Shown: positions 44,955 through 55,229 of the stretch, in pieces
How positions within the stretch are numbered: the first letter of the stretch is position 1
How the letters are laid out: each line of letters begins with the position of its first letter
Source: Fragilaria radians
Taxonomy: Eukaryota > Bacillariophyta > Fragilariophyceae > Fragilariales > Fragilariaceae
Length of the DNA stretch: 64,000 nucleotides
Assembly (NCBI GenBank): GCA_900642245.1
Contig: CAAAJI010000017.1
Coordinates: 390,650-454,649 of the forward strand
Direction of reading: 5' to 3'
Translations under genes and position numbers: made by a program
Notes under the pieces: model-generated
What the model was told of the DNA's origin: nothing
The model's database searches: none
What the model saw: only the letters and a program-made list of their open reading frames with translations

Positions 44955-45250
44955 AAATTAATTATAAATGTTAACTCGAGGGTTACATAACCAGCTGTAG
45001 CTAGTGCTCCAGGGGCGGTTCCATTCCGTCTTACGGCAGTAGCTTTGACATGGCACCGAGTTCTGGGGTTCGAAAATAGCCCTTCCCCAATGTTGTGTGG
45101 TGTGTGCGTAATACGAATACATAGTGTTGTTGGAATAAGTGGAACAAATGATCGGAGAAAAGACATTACTCAGGAGCAACGTAAAATCGTGAATGCCCGA
45201 GGCGAAAAGCCTGCAGGCCTGATTAATGGTGGGAATTTCCACTTTTTCCC
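44955..45250. mobile_element. SINE-like insertion in the group C element (tentative)
   Basis: This block is GC-richer than its surroundings and has no gypsy similarity. On the plus strand it contains GTAGCTAGTGCTCC (weak A-box resemblance) and, about 70 bp on, GGGGTTCGAAAATAGCCC, a B-box-like sequence (GGTTCGANNCC type). This is the layout of a tRNA-derived SINE. I could not define clear ends or a target duplication. Confidence 0.3.
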
Positions 45251-45709
45251 CTTTTAAGCGAATAGCAAAAAAATAAAGTCGAAAGTGTATTTATTTTTTA
45301 TACTTTAAACTGGTTCAAAAAACCTTCAATATGCTTTAGTTCTTTCCTTTGCTTGACAGGAAGTACCCCTCCAAGGTTGAGATTGCTCAGCCTGGTTAAA
45401 TACTCGTCTTTTCCCAGCCGATTACAGAAAAATCGGACTCAACAGTTGAAAGTGCTTGGAGACCTTGTGGCCAATCCCCATCCAAAAGGAACTAACATTG
45501 GGTAATCCTTGTAAAATAATTTCCACTGTTCAGCAAAAAATTTGTTTTGGAAGCTTCTTGTACAATTCGTTTAACATTTTTATCTGCCTGATATTTCTTC
45601 AGAAAATTGCAAGGGAATATTGCATTTTGTTTACAAATGTACCTGTGTTGGTAGTCGAATAGACTTCTTTTGATTGCCTCTGGGATTAAAAACATTGATC
45701 TGGCAGACT

Positions 45710-45865
45710 ATTTCTTTAGATAATACTGTTACTACACCCTGTGTCTATTTCGACTATATTTAGTATAATTGTTTGACTATTGTCATCACTACTAAGCTTA
45801 ATGGCTATGGTTACTTCTAGTAATGAGCCAGTAGTATTCAAGGTGTTAGCGTCAGTTGGCATAAT
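45710..45865 (-). pseudogene. Protease remnant of group C element
   Basis: The minus strand reads SLLEVTIAIKLSSDDNSQTI followed by IVEIDTGCSNSII, with the retropepsin active-site DTG. It lies next to the nested group A LTR. Confidence 0.65.
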
Positions 45866-45881
45866 ATTCATATGGGGTTTG

Positions 45882-46447
45882 TGCTCTACGGTGAGATATA
45901 GAAAGTAGACACAGATAAATTACAACCTATTTTTTGCTTATTATGTTAGTCTTGTCTAAGAGATCTTGTTCTAAGTTTTTTCCCAACTGTTTAGGCAAGT
46001 TGCTTCAACCTTGTCCATATGGACAAGTTGGCTAACCATAAGGATAAGTTAGTTTAGACCTTCAACTCTTTATAATTAAAGAGTTGCCTTATATTTTAGA
46101 TCATTACTTAGATCATTGCTATAACCGTCTTACGTTTGATCCGGTCCTGGATTATATAATAATGCTCTCCATTTATAAGCAATAGTTATATGCCTCACTA
46201 AGTTAATCATAGTAAACTTGTGCTCAGTACAGAATAGAATAGTTTACTTGTACCTATCCATAGGTGGATGAGTAAAAATAAGGATATGATGATCCTACTA
46301 CAATTTACCTTGCACTAACGGTACAGGACGTCTCCATACACCGGTACACACACACATCTCTTAGTATGAAATTTTGTTATTAAACTGTTATTGCTTTCAA
46401 CCTATTGCGTTAGGGATTTGCTTCTTGATCCTAGTCAAGGCAGGTCA
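45882..46447 (-). mobile_element. Solo group A gypsy LTR with perfect 5-bp target duplication
   Basis: 566 bp, starts TGCTCTACGGTGAGATATAG and ends AAGGCAGGTCA. It is bracketed by GTTTG at 45877-45881 and at 46448-46452. Removing it and one GTTTG restores continuity between gag and protease of the group C element. No internal sequence is left, so it is a recombination product. The strand is assumed from the related elements. Confidence 0.92.
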
Positions 46448-46619
46448 GTTTGGACGTACCTCCAGATTCATATCATCAATGAAATCTTGCATTTCTGGAA
46501 TACCAGCAAGATACTCAAAATCCTTAGACATGTCATCATCCAGCTGAATGACATTGTTTTCCTGGGACTCATTTTTGAGCTTGGCCCGTTTTGTGTTGCT
46601 GCAATGACCCTAGCCTTGA

Positions 46620-46720
46620 TACAACATTTAGCTTCATCGTGGCCAGTATTTCCACAGAAAGCACATTTGGAAAAGGGTTTCTTTTGATCAGACCCTTAAA
46701 AAGCATTATTTTTAGCAAAT
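46620..46720 (-). pseudogene. Gag zinc knuckle of group C element
   Basis: The minus strand reads GSDQKKPFSKCAFCGNTGHD then EAKCCIKARVIAAT. CAFCGNTGHDEAKC is a perfect CX2CX4HX4C retroviral-type zinc knuckle, normally in the nucleocapsid part of gag. Confidence 0.8.
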
Positions 46721-46856
46721 TTACTAGGTTTACTTTCTGAGCGTTGATGCGCATTTTTTGCTAGTCATGTGTATGCAGATGTAAGGATTGAAGTTTTGTT
46801 CATTGTTTATGTTGTCAATGTAGATTTTTCAGATTGGAGAAGATTCCACAAGTAAG

Positions 46857-47085
46857 TGTTAACAAGACGTCTTAAGCTGGAAGATGTAGGTAAGTTAAAA
46901 AGAGAAACATGTAGAGATTAGATATAAAATTTATAACATACAGAATATTAGTTCTAGAACTTAGCCTTCTCTTAAAAGAATTACCTTCTCTTTGAATTTT
47001 ACTAAAGAGCGTTGTGATTTGTTACTTTAACCTACTATTTGTCTTTAACAAGATTAGTCTGGTGTCCTAAGCTTGACAGCATTCA
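46857..47085 (-). repeat. Right (5') LTR of group C element
   Basis: Pairs with 42843-43031 (shared GTCTTAA, CTGGAAGATGTAGGTAAGT, GATTAGTCT and the CTTGACAGCATTCA end). It is about 40 bp longer than its partner through indels. Confidence 0.75.
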
Positions 47086-47511
47086 GTCAAAACCTGTGCG
47101 TGACTCCTATATACACTTGACTGATCGACTTACTTGTACAGTCTTTGATTGTTTGGTAAGGGCAATAACGTTTTTCGCTATGTCTCAACGCTCTTAATAT
47201 AATTCTCCGTAGGTAATTCAAAAAATGCATATAAATGCTTTACAAATATGTGGGGACATTCATCGAATAAAGCCATAATTAACCGACACCATTGGTAAGC
47301 CAAATCCAAGCTTAATTGGTAACAAACTTACGATATTCACGAAGTGTAGCATGACCTTGTTTTTTTTTCGTATGCAACAAGAAGTCTTTTGAAAGGCGGC
47401 TGCTCAGGTAATCCACGACAACATAGATTTTCATAGATCGGATAACTTTCAATAACAACATATCCTGACGACTGAATATCTTCTGGCCTACTAGACACAT
47501 TTTCAATCAGT
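47086..47511. other. Intergenic region upstream of the EF-hand gene
   Basis: 426 bp, presumed promoter and 5' UTR of the EF-hand gene. No other feature recognised. Confidence 0.4.
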
Positions 47512-48416
47512 ATGGCTCAACATGATCCATTATTCTTTGATCCAAATTGCGCTCTAACAGTGGAAGAGAAGATTGCAAAAATGGCGACAGAAAAGGAGCG
47601 ACGAGATGCAGCTGCGTGGACTATTTTGCCTCGCCTCTTCGAAGTTTGGGGTAAGTGAAAAGCAAGAAAAAAAGGTTGGAGGTTCTTAAATCTAAGGATG
47701 AAAGCTCATATTAATGTTTCTTAGATTCTGATGGGAGTGGCGAACTCGACAAAAATGAGGTGTTTATGGGTGTGGAGCAATACTGTGAAGCGAGAGGCCT
47801 GAGCTTTGATTCAAGGGTTATATCACGACTTTGGAAAGAAGTTGATGACAATGGCGATGGAGTTCTGGACAGACAAGAATTTTCGGTATTCTTGTCACGA
47901 TATTGTGAAGCCATAGGTATTGCTTTGGATGATTTGGCATTTGTTGTTCTGGAACAATTAACAGGTCAAGGAATTATTTACCATGATACATCACCATTTT
48001 ATGACGAGGATATACCACCAGCAAAATCGTGGAGTAAAGTGTTCTCTTCGACGAGACGACGACAGGCAAAGCGGATGTCTTGGGCCGAGCTTAAAATCGA
48101 GGCCGAAAGCGTGACTGTCCATCGTGAAAATGATATGGGAAGATTAGCCTGGATCAAAGTTATCTCAAGTAGAATGGGTTCAAGGAAGTGGAATAATTCA
48201 GAAAATATGATTCGGAGACAAAGTCAGATTCGTAGGTCGAGAAAGATCAATGCCAAATCACTGGATTGTTTGTTTTCTACTCCGGATGAAACATCACAAG
48301 AGAGGAGCTTCAGAACTGACACAACTCAAGGTAGCATCCTTTCAGAGCCAGCAGCATCATCGCCATCATCGGATACTCTTCGATCTTCACCTGCAGCATT
48401 CTCCAGTGTGCGATGA
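47512..48416 (+). CDS. EF-hand calcium-binding protein, two exons
   Basis: Exons 47512-47650 and 47725-48416 (74-nt intron, GTAAGT...TTCTTAG, phase 1) give 276 residues starting MAQHDPLFFDPN. The splice falls exactly before the first calcium loop. Loop 1 is DSDGSGELDKNE (47-58) and loop 2 is DDNGDGVLDRQE (87-98). Both have Asp at positions 1, 3 (Asp or Asn) and 5 (Ser or Asp), Gly at 6 and Glu at 12, so both should bind calcium. They form one paired EF domain. The C-terminal ~130 residues are basic and Ser-rich (STRRRQAKRMSW; RRQSQIRRSRKINAKS) and lack a known domain. A calcium-sensor role is likely; the target is unknown. Confidence 0.9.
47651..47724 (+). other. Intron of the EF-hand gene
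   Basis: 74 nt, GTAAGT donor, TTCTTAG acceptor. Joining TGG G to AT TCT restores VWDSDGSGELD, the first calcium loop. Confidence 0.88.
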
Positions 48417-48836
48417 AAACTTTCGATCACACAATTTCGTTGCTTCTTTTCATGTTTCCCTTTACGAGAATAGGAATAATTAGGAGTGGAAAACTAAGTG
48501 ATGTCATTTTTTCTTACTAAATTAAACATTAAGCGGTGTAAGCTTTGACAATATGATATTGTGTGAGCCCCTATACTCTTTGTTAACATGCATATCCGTT
48601 GTTCCAAAGTTTTAAGATTTTTCACCAATACAAAAAAGTTTTGTTGAGGTTGTTCTTGATTGAAACGCACAATGATTGACTGCCATCTAAAGCAACAAGA
48701 TGATAGAATAAAGAATGGACGAATCTTGGCATTAAGTTTTGTTCATTCTGCTATTTTAGAAAAATCTGCATATGCTTTGACTAGTGAATTTAAAAAGGTT
48801 ATGAAAAAAATAAAGAGGTCTCCAATGCTACATCCT
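48417..48836. other. Convergent intergenic region
   Basis: 420 bp between convergent stops of the EF-hand and PHD genes, containing both 3' UTRs. No motif-bearing frame. Confidence 0.5.
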
Positions 48837-50792
48837 TTAGCTCGCATTGGCATTGGCAAACGTAATGGAATCCCATTTATCAAAGCGGAAGGGCTCTGCG
48901 TCTTCAGTCCATAATGATCCCCATTTACTGTCAACTTGCTGCCGCAGCGTATTTTTATCGTTGTCATTGTCGTCTTTAACCGAATAGTCAATCGTGACAT
49001 CTTGGTGATTAATTTCGTTTTCAATATTCAAGCTAGTTTCTCGTGGATGCTCCTTGTGGATAGAAGTACAAACTTCATTCCAGATTGTTGCAAAATCGGA
49101 TCCGTAAATTCCACTTTTTTTCCTCCAAAAATATCGACGGGCTTCTATAATTTGATCCATTTCAGTATTTCCCGACTTTAGCAGGTTGAAAGCCTTTTGT
49201 AAGTCATCTTTCATGACTCCTACCCAGTCAAAATCATCAGGAAAAGTGTTATCATCGCATTTGCTTTCACTTATGTATCGACGCTGAATAGTATGAGGCT
49301 TCTTCAACAATTCTTTGTTGAGGTCGTCAACATCGTTTTCCACAAATTTCGGCTTTCTTTTCCTTTCATCAATTCCAATCTTGCCTATACTTGTATTGGA
49401 AGAGTTTCTCTGATACAGTGGGGGCGGTGGCAGGTCTGAGGAGACCAGTGGTTGTACCATTGAGTTTTTCACACTTTTCAGAGGAGACACGGAATTTACG
49501 GTTTGAGAATTGGCCATATACCGACCTAGAGGACGTGGCAGCTTGTTTGATTTTTTTTTCGAAATGTTTGAAAGTTCAAGGATTCCCATATCTCTGTCTG
49601 CTTCTAAAAGTCGTGATGTGCCGGAAGACACCTTTGGAATTACCGGATGGTCAGCGACGACTTTTGCGGGTGACCTTGATTCTGGTAAATAGCTATGAAA
49701 TTCATCTACATTTTGGTGCGTGATGACTGCCTTTGTTTGACTTGGTGAATTAAAGCGGTAGGAAGACACAGGTGTCAGCGCTTTGTTAATTGTTTTCGGA
49801 TTTTTAACACTTTCTGCCACCTTCAAGGATGAGCGACTAATTTGAGAATCAATCTTACTTGATCTTCGAACAGGTTCAACAAGTTGTTTTTGTTGCCTGA
49901 CATCATGAGTCATTCCCTGTGACGTTTGTCGGATCAATTGGGCTTTTGCCATCACTGTAGATTTAACCCCAATATCCATGGCATGACGAGGACAGTAACA
50001 CTCACAAACAGGGTCACTCGTATCTGATCCCGGATAGAAAAAAATTCGACGATATGGACCTGCGTTGGGACCCCACATCGCGCATCCTACATGCATCGCT
50101 TGCATGCAACCGTTCTCAACGTAAGGGTGATGTCTTTGAAAATCTGGGTACTCATCAGCATCGCCTGCTGTACATTGAATTGGGATGCGAAATCCATTAT
50201 CTTTTTTTCCACAGCTGATGCATGTAAGCTTTCTGCTTTCACGGAGAGCATGCCACCAAACTGTGTCCTTTGGACCACACATGATGTATCGGTGTGTCGT
50301 TACGTCTAACGGCGTTGAATTGTCACTGCCGTCATCTTCGTTGGATTCATCATCAGCATCATCAGCACATCCTGTGAAATCACATCCATAAACGCAACCA
50401 CGTGTGACTCTATTTTGGCAGACACTGTTCGCGCATAACGTATGGACCCAGGCAAGTGTATTGTTTGGCAAGATGAGTTGACGACCATCCGGGCCTTCCA
50501 CATCGTATAAAGGATGCATTGCATGGACACCATTAGATACACTACATAAAACACATTCTGATGGTCTTTCCTTCTGTTCGATGAACTTGATTTCTCCCTT
50601 GCTAGTTCTGCCTTCGAGTTCCTTACCCACTGCCTTGCATGCCGGGCATTGAACTTCAAATTTCGCAGCTGTCATGTTTGTAAGACCATAGCATTCTTTA
50701 TGCACATGTAGATTACATGATTTACAAGTTACTAGTTCAAGTCCGTTCTTGCCATCCTTATATTGGCATACATCACAACGAGGAGCTGCCAT
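48837..50792 (-). CDS. PHD plus extended-PHD (ePHD) zinc-finger protein
   Basis: Single exon, 651 residues from the first ATG. Residues 6-54 are a PHD finger (CDVCQYKDG, then LVTCKSCNLHVHKECYGL and CPAC). Residues about 79-290 are an extended PHD: CVLCSVSNGV, WVHTLCANSV, a knuckle CGPKDTVWW...CISCGKKDNGF, MQAMHVGCAMWG and CECYCPRHAMDIG. PHD-knuckle-ePHD modules occur in JADE, BRPF and AF10/AF17 proteins, which read histone H3 tails and nucleosomal DNA. No bromodomain or PWWP domain is seen; the C-terminal half is disordered and basic. A nuclear chromatin-reader role is inferred. An acidic insert (DDADDESNEDDGSDN) lies inside the ePHD. It converges on the EF-hand gene and is divergent from the RING gene. 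Confidence 0.88.
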   Translation of the reverse strand: MAAPRCDVCQYKDGKNGLELVTCKSCNLHVHKECYGLTNMTAAKFEVQCPACKAVGKELEGRTSKGEIKFIEQKERPSECVLCSVSNGVHAMHPLYDVEGPDGRQLILPNNTLAWVHTLCANSVCQNRVTRGCVYGCDFTGCADDADDESNEDDGSDNSTPLDVTTHRYIMCGPKDTVWWHALRESRKLTCISCGKKDNGFRIPIQCTAGDADEYPDFQRHHPYVENGCMQAMHVGCAMWGPNAGPYRRIFFYPGSDTSDPVCECYCPRHAMDIGVKSTVMAKAQLIRQTSQGMTHDVRQQKQLVEPVRRSSKIDSQISRSSLKVAESVKNPKTINKALTPVSSYRFNSPSQTKAVITHQNVDEFHSYLPESRSPAKVVADHPVIPKVSSGTSRLLEADRDMGILELSNISKKKSNKLPRPLGRYMANSQTVNSVSPLKSVKNSMVQPLVSSDLPPPPLYQRNSSNTSIGKIGIDERKRKPKFVENDVDDLNKELLKKPHTIQRRYISESKCDDNTFPDDFDWVGVMKDDLQKAFNLLKSGNTEMDQIIEARRYFWRKKSGIYGSDFATIWNEVCTSIHKEHPRETSLNIENEINHQDVTIDYSVKDDNDNDKNTLRQQVDSKWGSLWTEDAEPFRFDKWDSITFANANAS

Positions 50793-51932
50793 TTTCGGAT
50801 GTTTAGTCGTAGTCGTTGTCCCCCTCTATCTGGCAACAGAAAAAGGAAACGGGAACTGGAAACCAAGAGACAGAAACTGAAACTCCCCGAGTTTTGCTAA
50901 CAATACTCCGCTTGATAAGACGCTAACCCCTTTTTACTATCCGAAAACGAGAACTCTGATTCTCAGATTTTACGACAAGATGAATTGCATGTTTTTGAAA
51001 ACTTTTTGAAAATGCAACTCCCAGTGATAGTACGCTAACAATTTAGAAGATATACATTTCATTCAATTTTCTATTGATGTAATTGATATCAAGTGCACGA
51101 AAGCTACGCCATAGACTCCGTTAGTCTTCATGCACAACCATGTGCACACGAGTGACGCAATTGTAGTACCAAACAATAAAATTCCAAACCTATCTTTTTC
51201 CCTTGGCAGCAATAATCTCGGTCCGATGGTAAAGTAGTAGTAGAATCTAGATGAATGCAATGAGAGTTTAAACGAAGTATTTTCATCAATGTTTTCACTT
51301 TTTATTTTATCTTTTACATTCAAATATCAACGTTATTTCATTCATCCAGTCTACTTTGGCATTGTCTGTATTTTTATAATTAATAATTTGTATTGATGCA
51401 TACTTTGTTTCTAAAAGATGCTTGCTATTGCTCTTTTTGTCAAGTGGCTGTCATCTACTGGTGGCTGTATTATGGATGAAGCTAGTCGCCACCATCTTAC
51501 TCATTGCTGCTGCTTTTTTATATTCATTTGTCATTTCATTGAATACCTTGCTCCTCAATTTTGCTGCAAATTATCAAACTCTTCTATGAGGAATGGTTAA
51601 ATCTTGTAAAGTCAACACCTTCTTGTAAATTGAAGTTGGAATATGCTCTTTTAGACACCCATTTCCGTCAATGTATAAATAATGTCAAGATTGGAGAAGA
51701 AAAGGCATTAGCTCAGAAGCAGAGCAAAGTAAGATCAAATTACCAATGCAGTTGTCAACGAAAATATGACTGTATTCTTCTAACCATACTTACCGTCCGT
51801 CCTCCTACACGTCTGCAAGTCATTCGGTCGCGACATCTCACATTTTTTGCTTCTATTCTGTTTGGCTTCTATCGCAAACTTTCAAACTTTTCTCATGTCT
51901 AAAGAAGCCTCATACATTTTCAACATCCCACG
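50793..51932. promoter_or_regulatory. Divergent intergenic region
   Basis: 1.1 kb between the PHD gene (-) and the RING gene (+), presumed to hold both promoters. A plus frame of 113 codons (51561-51902) just before the RING gene ends in a stop and has no motif; it is not called as a gene. Confidence 0.4.
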
Positions 51933-53012
51933 ATGAATTCTAGTGAGGCTATTGGTCCATGCAATCAATGTGAATTTGGTTATTGGTTAGGTAACGATAA
52001 TCTATATTGTACTTTGTGTCACGCATCTTACAATCCAAGCGACATATTCCAAGCTGATAGGCATGGTGAAACAGCTGTCACTTCAGACATATCATCGAAT
52101 CTTGACTATTTAATCGAAAATTTGAGACTACGATCTCTTATGCTTGTAAATTTACGAGTTCTCGACACACAATTAGAACGTGATATCCATTCTATGCTAT
52201 CATTAATTGAAAGTCTTTCTTCCCTGATGCAGGTAACAAATTCGGAAATCGATATCTTAGAAGACCACCGACTTAGTGCATCGCCTTCCGATGATGGAAT
52301 GGCTTCGTACCAACTTGAATTCCTAAATTATACATCTCACTCGCCCGATGCAATGCTTCCAATCGAAGTCGATCAAGGTAATAATCCAGGAAGCAACACC
52401 TCAAGGAAAAAAAATTTGATGACCTTGTTGCATAGAATTCCATGCAAAGATCTCAATCGCGATCCCTCAATAATGTTTTGCGCTACGGTAGCAATAGGAG
52501 AAACACAATTCAAAGCAAAAGTCCTTCAAATCGGTCAAGTTATGGTGCAATCCAACTGTACGAATATGACATTGTCTAACCTCCCAATCATAACAGCCAA
52601 AGATTATAGCGAGGACATCGTAATTGAAAAAGACAATTGGGTCATTGTAATGATTGAAACATGGAGGGACCTGCCAGCAACAATGATTAACTTTATGAGC
52701 CTAAAGAGTCCAAAGTTTGTCTTGCTAATCGACGATGGGAGCATGGGGCTGTCCCCAAGCTATCCTGTAGCCAGTAAAGAGGACACCATTATCCTCCTTG
52801 AGAACTCAATCGGGAGGAAGTTTCTCCGAATGAATCAAACTTCTTGTAGCTTATCTCTTGAGTTAGCTTTCGATCGCGAATGTTCCATGTGTTGCGAAAA
52901 AATGGACAAAATAATTATTCTTCCTAGTTGTATGCATATTCTTCATGATATCTGTGGTGCAAGGTGGCTTAATGAAAGACAATCTTGTCCTCTTTGTAGA
53001 ATGTCTGTCTGA
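51933..53012 (+). CDS. RING-H2 type E3 ubiquitin ligase-like protein with N-terminal zinc-ribbon-like motif
   Basis: Single exon, 359 residues. The C-terminus holds CSMCCEKMDKIIILPSCMHI, then LHDIC, ERQSCPLCR: C-x2-C-x11-C-x-H-x2-H-x2-C...C-x2-C, the RING-H2 spacing. Such fingers bind E2 enzymes, so ubiquitin ligase activity is likely. The first 35 residues have a second pair of CxxC (PCNQCEFGYW, LYCTLCHASY), probably another zinc site. The middle (about 60-310) is mostly helical (LRLRSLMLVNLRVLDTQLE) and lacks a known substrate domain. There is no membrane span. The ATG at 51933 is accepted because the N-terminal CxxC follows it immediately. Confidence 0.82.
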   Translation: MNSSEAIGPCNQCEFGYWLGNDNLYCTLCHASYNPSDIFQADRHGETAVTSDISSNLDYLIENLRLRSLMLVNLRVLDTQLERDIHSMLSLIESLSSLMQVTNSEIDILEDHRLSASPSDDGMASYQLEFLNYTSHSPDAMLPIEVDQGNNPGSNTSRKKNLMTLLHRIPCKDLNRDPSIMFCATVAIGETQFKAKVLQIGQVMVQSNCTNMTLSNLPIITAKDYSEDIVIEKDNWVIVMIETWRDLPATMINFMSLKSPKFVLLIDDGSMGLSPSYPVASKEDTIILLENSIGRKFLRMNQTSCSLSLELAFDRECSMCCEKMDKIIILPSCMHILHDICGARWLNERQSCPLCRMSV

Positions 53013-53190
53013 AGGGTTTTAAAACATAACGCACATCGTATCTTGAATTTCATCCTCTTTATTCGATTGACAACGTCTGGTAATCTTTCCCCTTATTAAT
53101 TCATTTTTATTTGCTGAGAATACTAATTTGCGTTACTTTTGCCATTCTGTTTATAGAAATTCTTTACCATGAAATTGTAAGTCTCAACAC

Positions 53191-54033
53191 TCATCTATTT
53201 TTTCTTGCCTTAATTGCTATCTCGTCTACAGCCTTTTGCACCAAACGGCATGGTTCTCTTAAATCTGGAGTGTTTGTTCCTTTGACTAGAATTTGGCTGT
53301 CCTCAAAACTTGCCAGAATCCGATTGGATGCAGCATCGGTCACTCTCCAAGGTTGAGGATAAACTCGAGTCAAATACCCAATGATTTGTGAATTATACGT
53401 CAGTGGCTTTCGATAATAAGCCATAGTGGCACGATATGATACAGAAGACGTATCTTTGGCAAAACCATTGACTATGACCACGGCTTTACAGGTACTCGTT
53501 AACTTCTGTGCTGAGTCATAGTCGGTTCTGGAGGAGGGTGATACCAAGAGGCAAATGTCGGAGATGTCCGTCTTTGGTATGCCATCACGTAAGGAATGAG
53601 ATACACCACCAATCTTTTTTGCCTTACTTACAAAGTTTGCTGACGCCATGGAGCTTGTAAGGATCCAAATTTTGGGACCAAGGAATGCTATTGGTGCGAT
53701 TCCATTGCGTAGAGTCTGTGAAAAGGCAAGATTCGAATCATCGACTTCTTGAGAAGATCTGAGACTTCCATCTCCCAACTTATTCAGGGAGGCAAGAGGA
53801 GGGAATTCACATTCAATTAAACCGAAGTTAGGCGTCTTGGGCTTGTTAATCGCAGCCCTGATGGCTGAAATTGCCTGTTGTTGTTGTTCCCGAGGTATTG
53901 ATTTGGAAGGGGGTCCCTGAAAAGCACTCAAACGAAATCCAAAGTCTGACCGATCATTCACAGAGATGAAGGAATCTACTTGAAAGAGAAGGAGGAATAA
54001 AACCAAGCCAATACCACAGGCTGTCATTGTCAT
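53191..54033 (-). CDS. DUF1995 protein, probably plastid-targeted
   Basis: Single exon, 280 residues. The N-terminus MTMTACGIGLVLFLLLFQ is a signal peptide ending near VDS-FIS; Phe after the cleavage site is the usual mark of proteins sent into diatom plastids. The mature part has the DUF1995 features: ECEFPPLASLNKLGDGSLRS, EVDDSNLAFSQTLRNG and a nucleotide-fold-like ICLLVSPSS. DUF1995 proteins occur in cyanobacteria, plants and algae (including LPA3 in chloroplast photosystem assembly); most have no proven activity. Length is typical. It is convergent with the RING gene, 178 bp away. The first ATG is used; a second two codons on makes little difference. Confidence 0.85.
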   Translation of the reverse strand: MTMTACGIGLVLFLLLFQVDSFISVNDRSDFGFRLSAFQGPPSKSIPREQQQQAISAIRAAINKPKTPNFGLIECEFPPLASLNKLGDGSLRSSQEVDDSNLAFSQTLRNGIAPIAFLGPKIWILTSSMASANFVSKAKKIGGVSHSLRDGIPKTDISDICLLVSPSSRTDYDSAQKLTSTCKAVVIVNGFAKDTSSVSYRATMAYYRKPLTYNSQIIGYLTRVYPQPWRVTDAASNRILASFEDSQILVKGTNTPDLREPCRLVQKAVDEIAIKARKNR

Positions 54034-55229
54034 TAATTCAGTGATGATGATGCAAAATCTTCATCCCTAACCCCAATGGAAAAATACAAGAGAAAATCTT
54101 ATCAAAATTTCAATGTAGAAACATTTGATGAATTATGTAGACCCGTAGTATATGTCCTAGCTACTTGTTTTATCGCAACTTCAACGACGTCCTAAAAGCA
54201 TATCGAGAGCAACTTTGATTCCATAGTTAAGCTTTAAAAATCCAATTAATAACTTGATTTGCTCCTATAGGAGCGTAAGTAGACTCGGTCTCAGGTCGAT
54301 AATCCAGCACTTGTCACACACTTTTTTCTCATGAGGTATTTGTTGTTTAAGAAATGAATTTGTTTGCACATAACTCGTATAATTAGCACTCCAACAGCGT
54401 AAGTTAGATATTTGGAATCGCATATTAAGACGAATTTAGGAGTGGTTGTAGGTTAAGTGTGGTTTTTGATCAAACATGTTCATAACTATCATGTGAGCGC
54501 AACAATATATTGATGACATTTGGCAACTATTGTAACCCTATGGTTTAAGTCGAAAATTTCTAATGTAGCTCACAACTTGCTACAAAGGTTCTGTTTATCT
54601 TTTTATCTCCTTGTTGTCATTATTTTAAGCCTCATTTAGACGTAGGGATTATGGAATTCACTGCCTAAAAAAGGATGTGTCAAACCAACAGGAGGCTGAT
54701 CTAATAAGTGGGTATGCCATCAATATCAAGTAATCCCTAAACGTTTACCAAGGCATCAGCATCAGATAAGAATAGTGATATATACAGGCTAAGCAATCGA
54801 ACATTCAAAGATGATAGTCCACTTATGCATTTGGAATGAGTCTCAATTTCGTTTTGAAACAACCTCACTCAATTACTACAACCCTGGCGAGGCCTGAAGA
54901 TTAGTTCGCACCATTCAATCTAAAATGTCGGAGAATCAAGTTCAATTGAAGAACTATTTGCATATGCAAGAGGAAATGAGACTCAATTAGTTCGCTATGA
55001 AGCAACTTATCAAACTAATCAAAATATGGAAAGTGAGTAGCCTTAGCGTTTAGCTTAAAGTAAAATATATAAATATAATCTCATATAAATACTACGGGGC
55101 AACGTGATAGAAAGGGTAGCAATTCTAACTAGCGTCTTTTATTGTGTGAAATAGTTTACCCAATTTGTGCCCAAAAATGTTAATTAAAGCTCATACAGGG
55201 TATGGAAAATGCAAAGACCTGCTTAACAC
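54034..55229. other. Gene-poor stretch between DUF1995 and a transposon-bounded gap
   Basis: About 1.2 kb, AT-rich, with no motif-bearing frame. It includes the DUF1995 promoter. The target duplication AACAC of the next element sits at 55225-55229. Confidence 0.45.

Larger units (their letters stand above)
42843..47085 (-). mobile_element. Ty3/gypsy retrotransposon, group C, with both LTRs, heavily decayed and invaded
   Basis: LTRs lie at 42843-43031 and 46857-47085. Minus-strand order inside: gag zinc knuckle (about 46625-46670), protease (about 45710-45865), RT (about 44450-44930), RNase H and integrase, ending with the integrase C-terminal part at 43310-43029. A group A solo LTR (45882-46447) separates gag from protease, and a SINE-like block lies at about 44955-45250. 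Stops and frameshifts are frequent, so it is inactive. The candidate target duplication GTCAA (42831-42835 and 47086-47090) does not abut the inferred left TG end exactly, so the left boundary is uncertain by a few bases. Confidence 0.82.

Noticed and set aside
45045..45257. Small plus- and minus-strand frames in the SINE-like block
   Set aside because: No protein motif; the block is better explained as a non-coding insertion.
51561..51902. 113-codon frame just upstream of the RING gene as a 5' exon
   Set aside because: It ends in a stop, no splice pair links it, and the RING protein already starts cleanly with its CxxC region.
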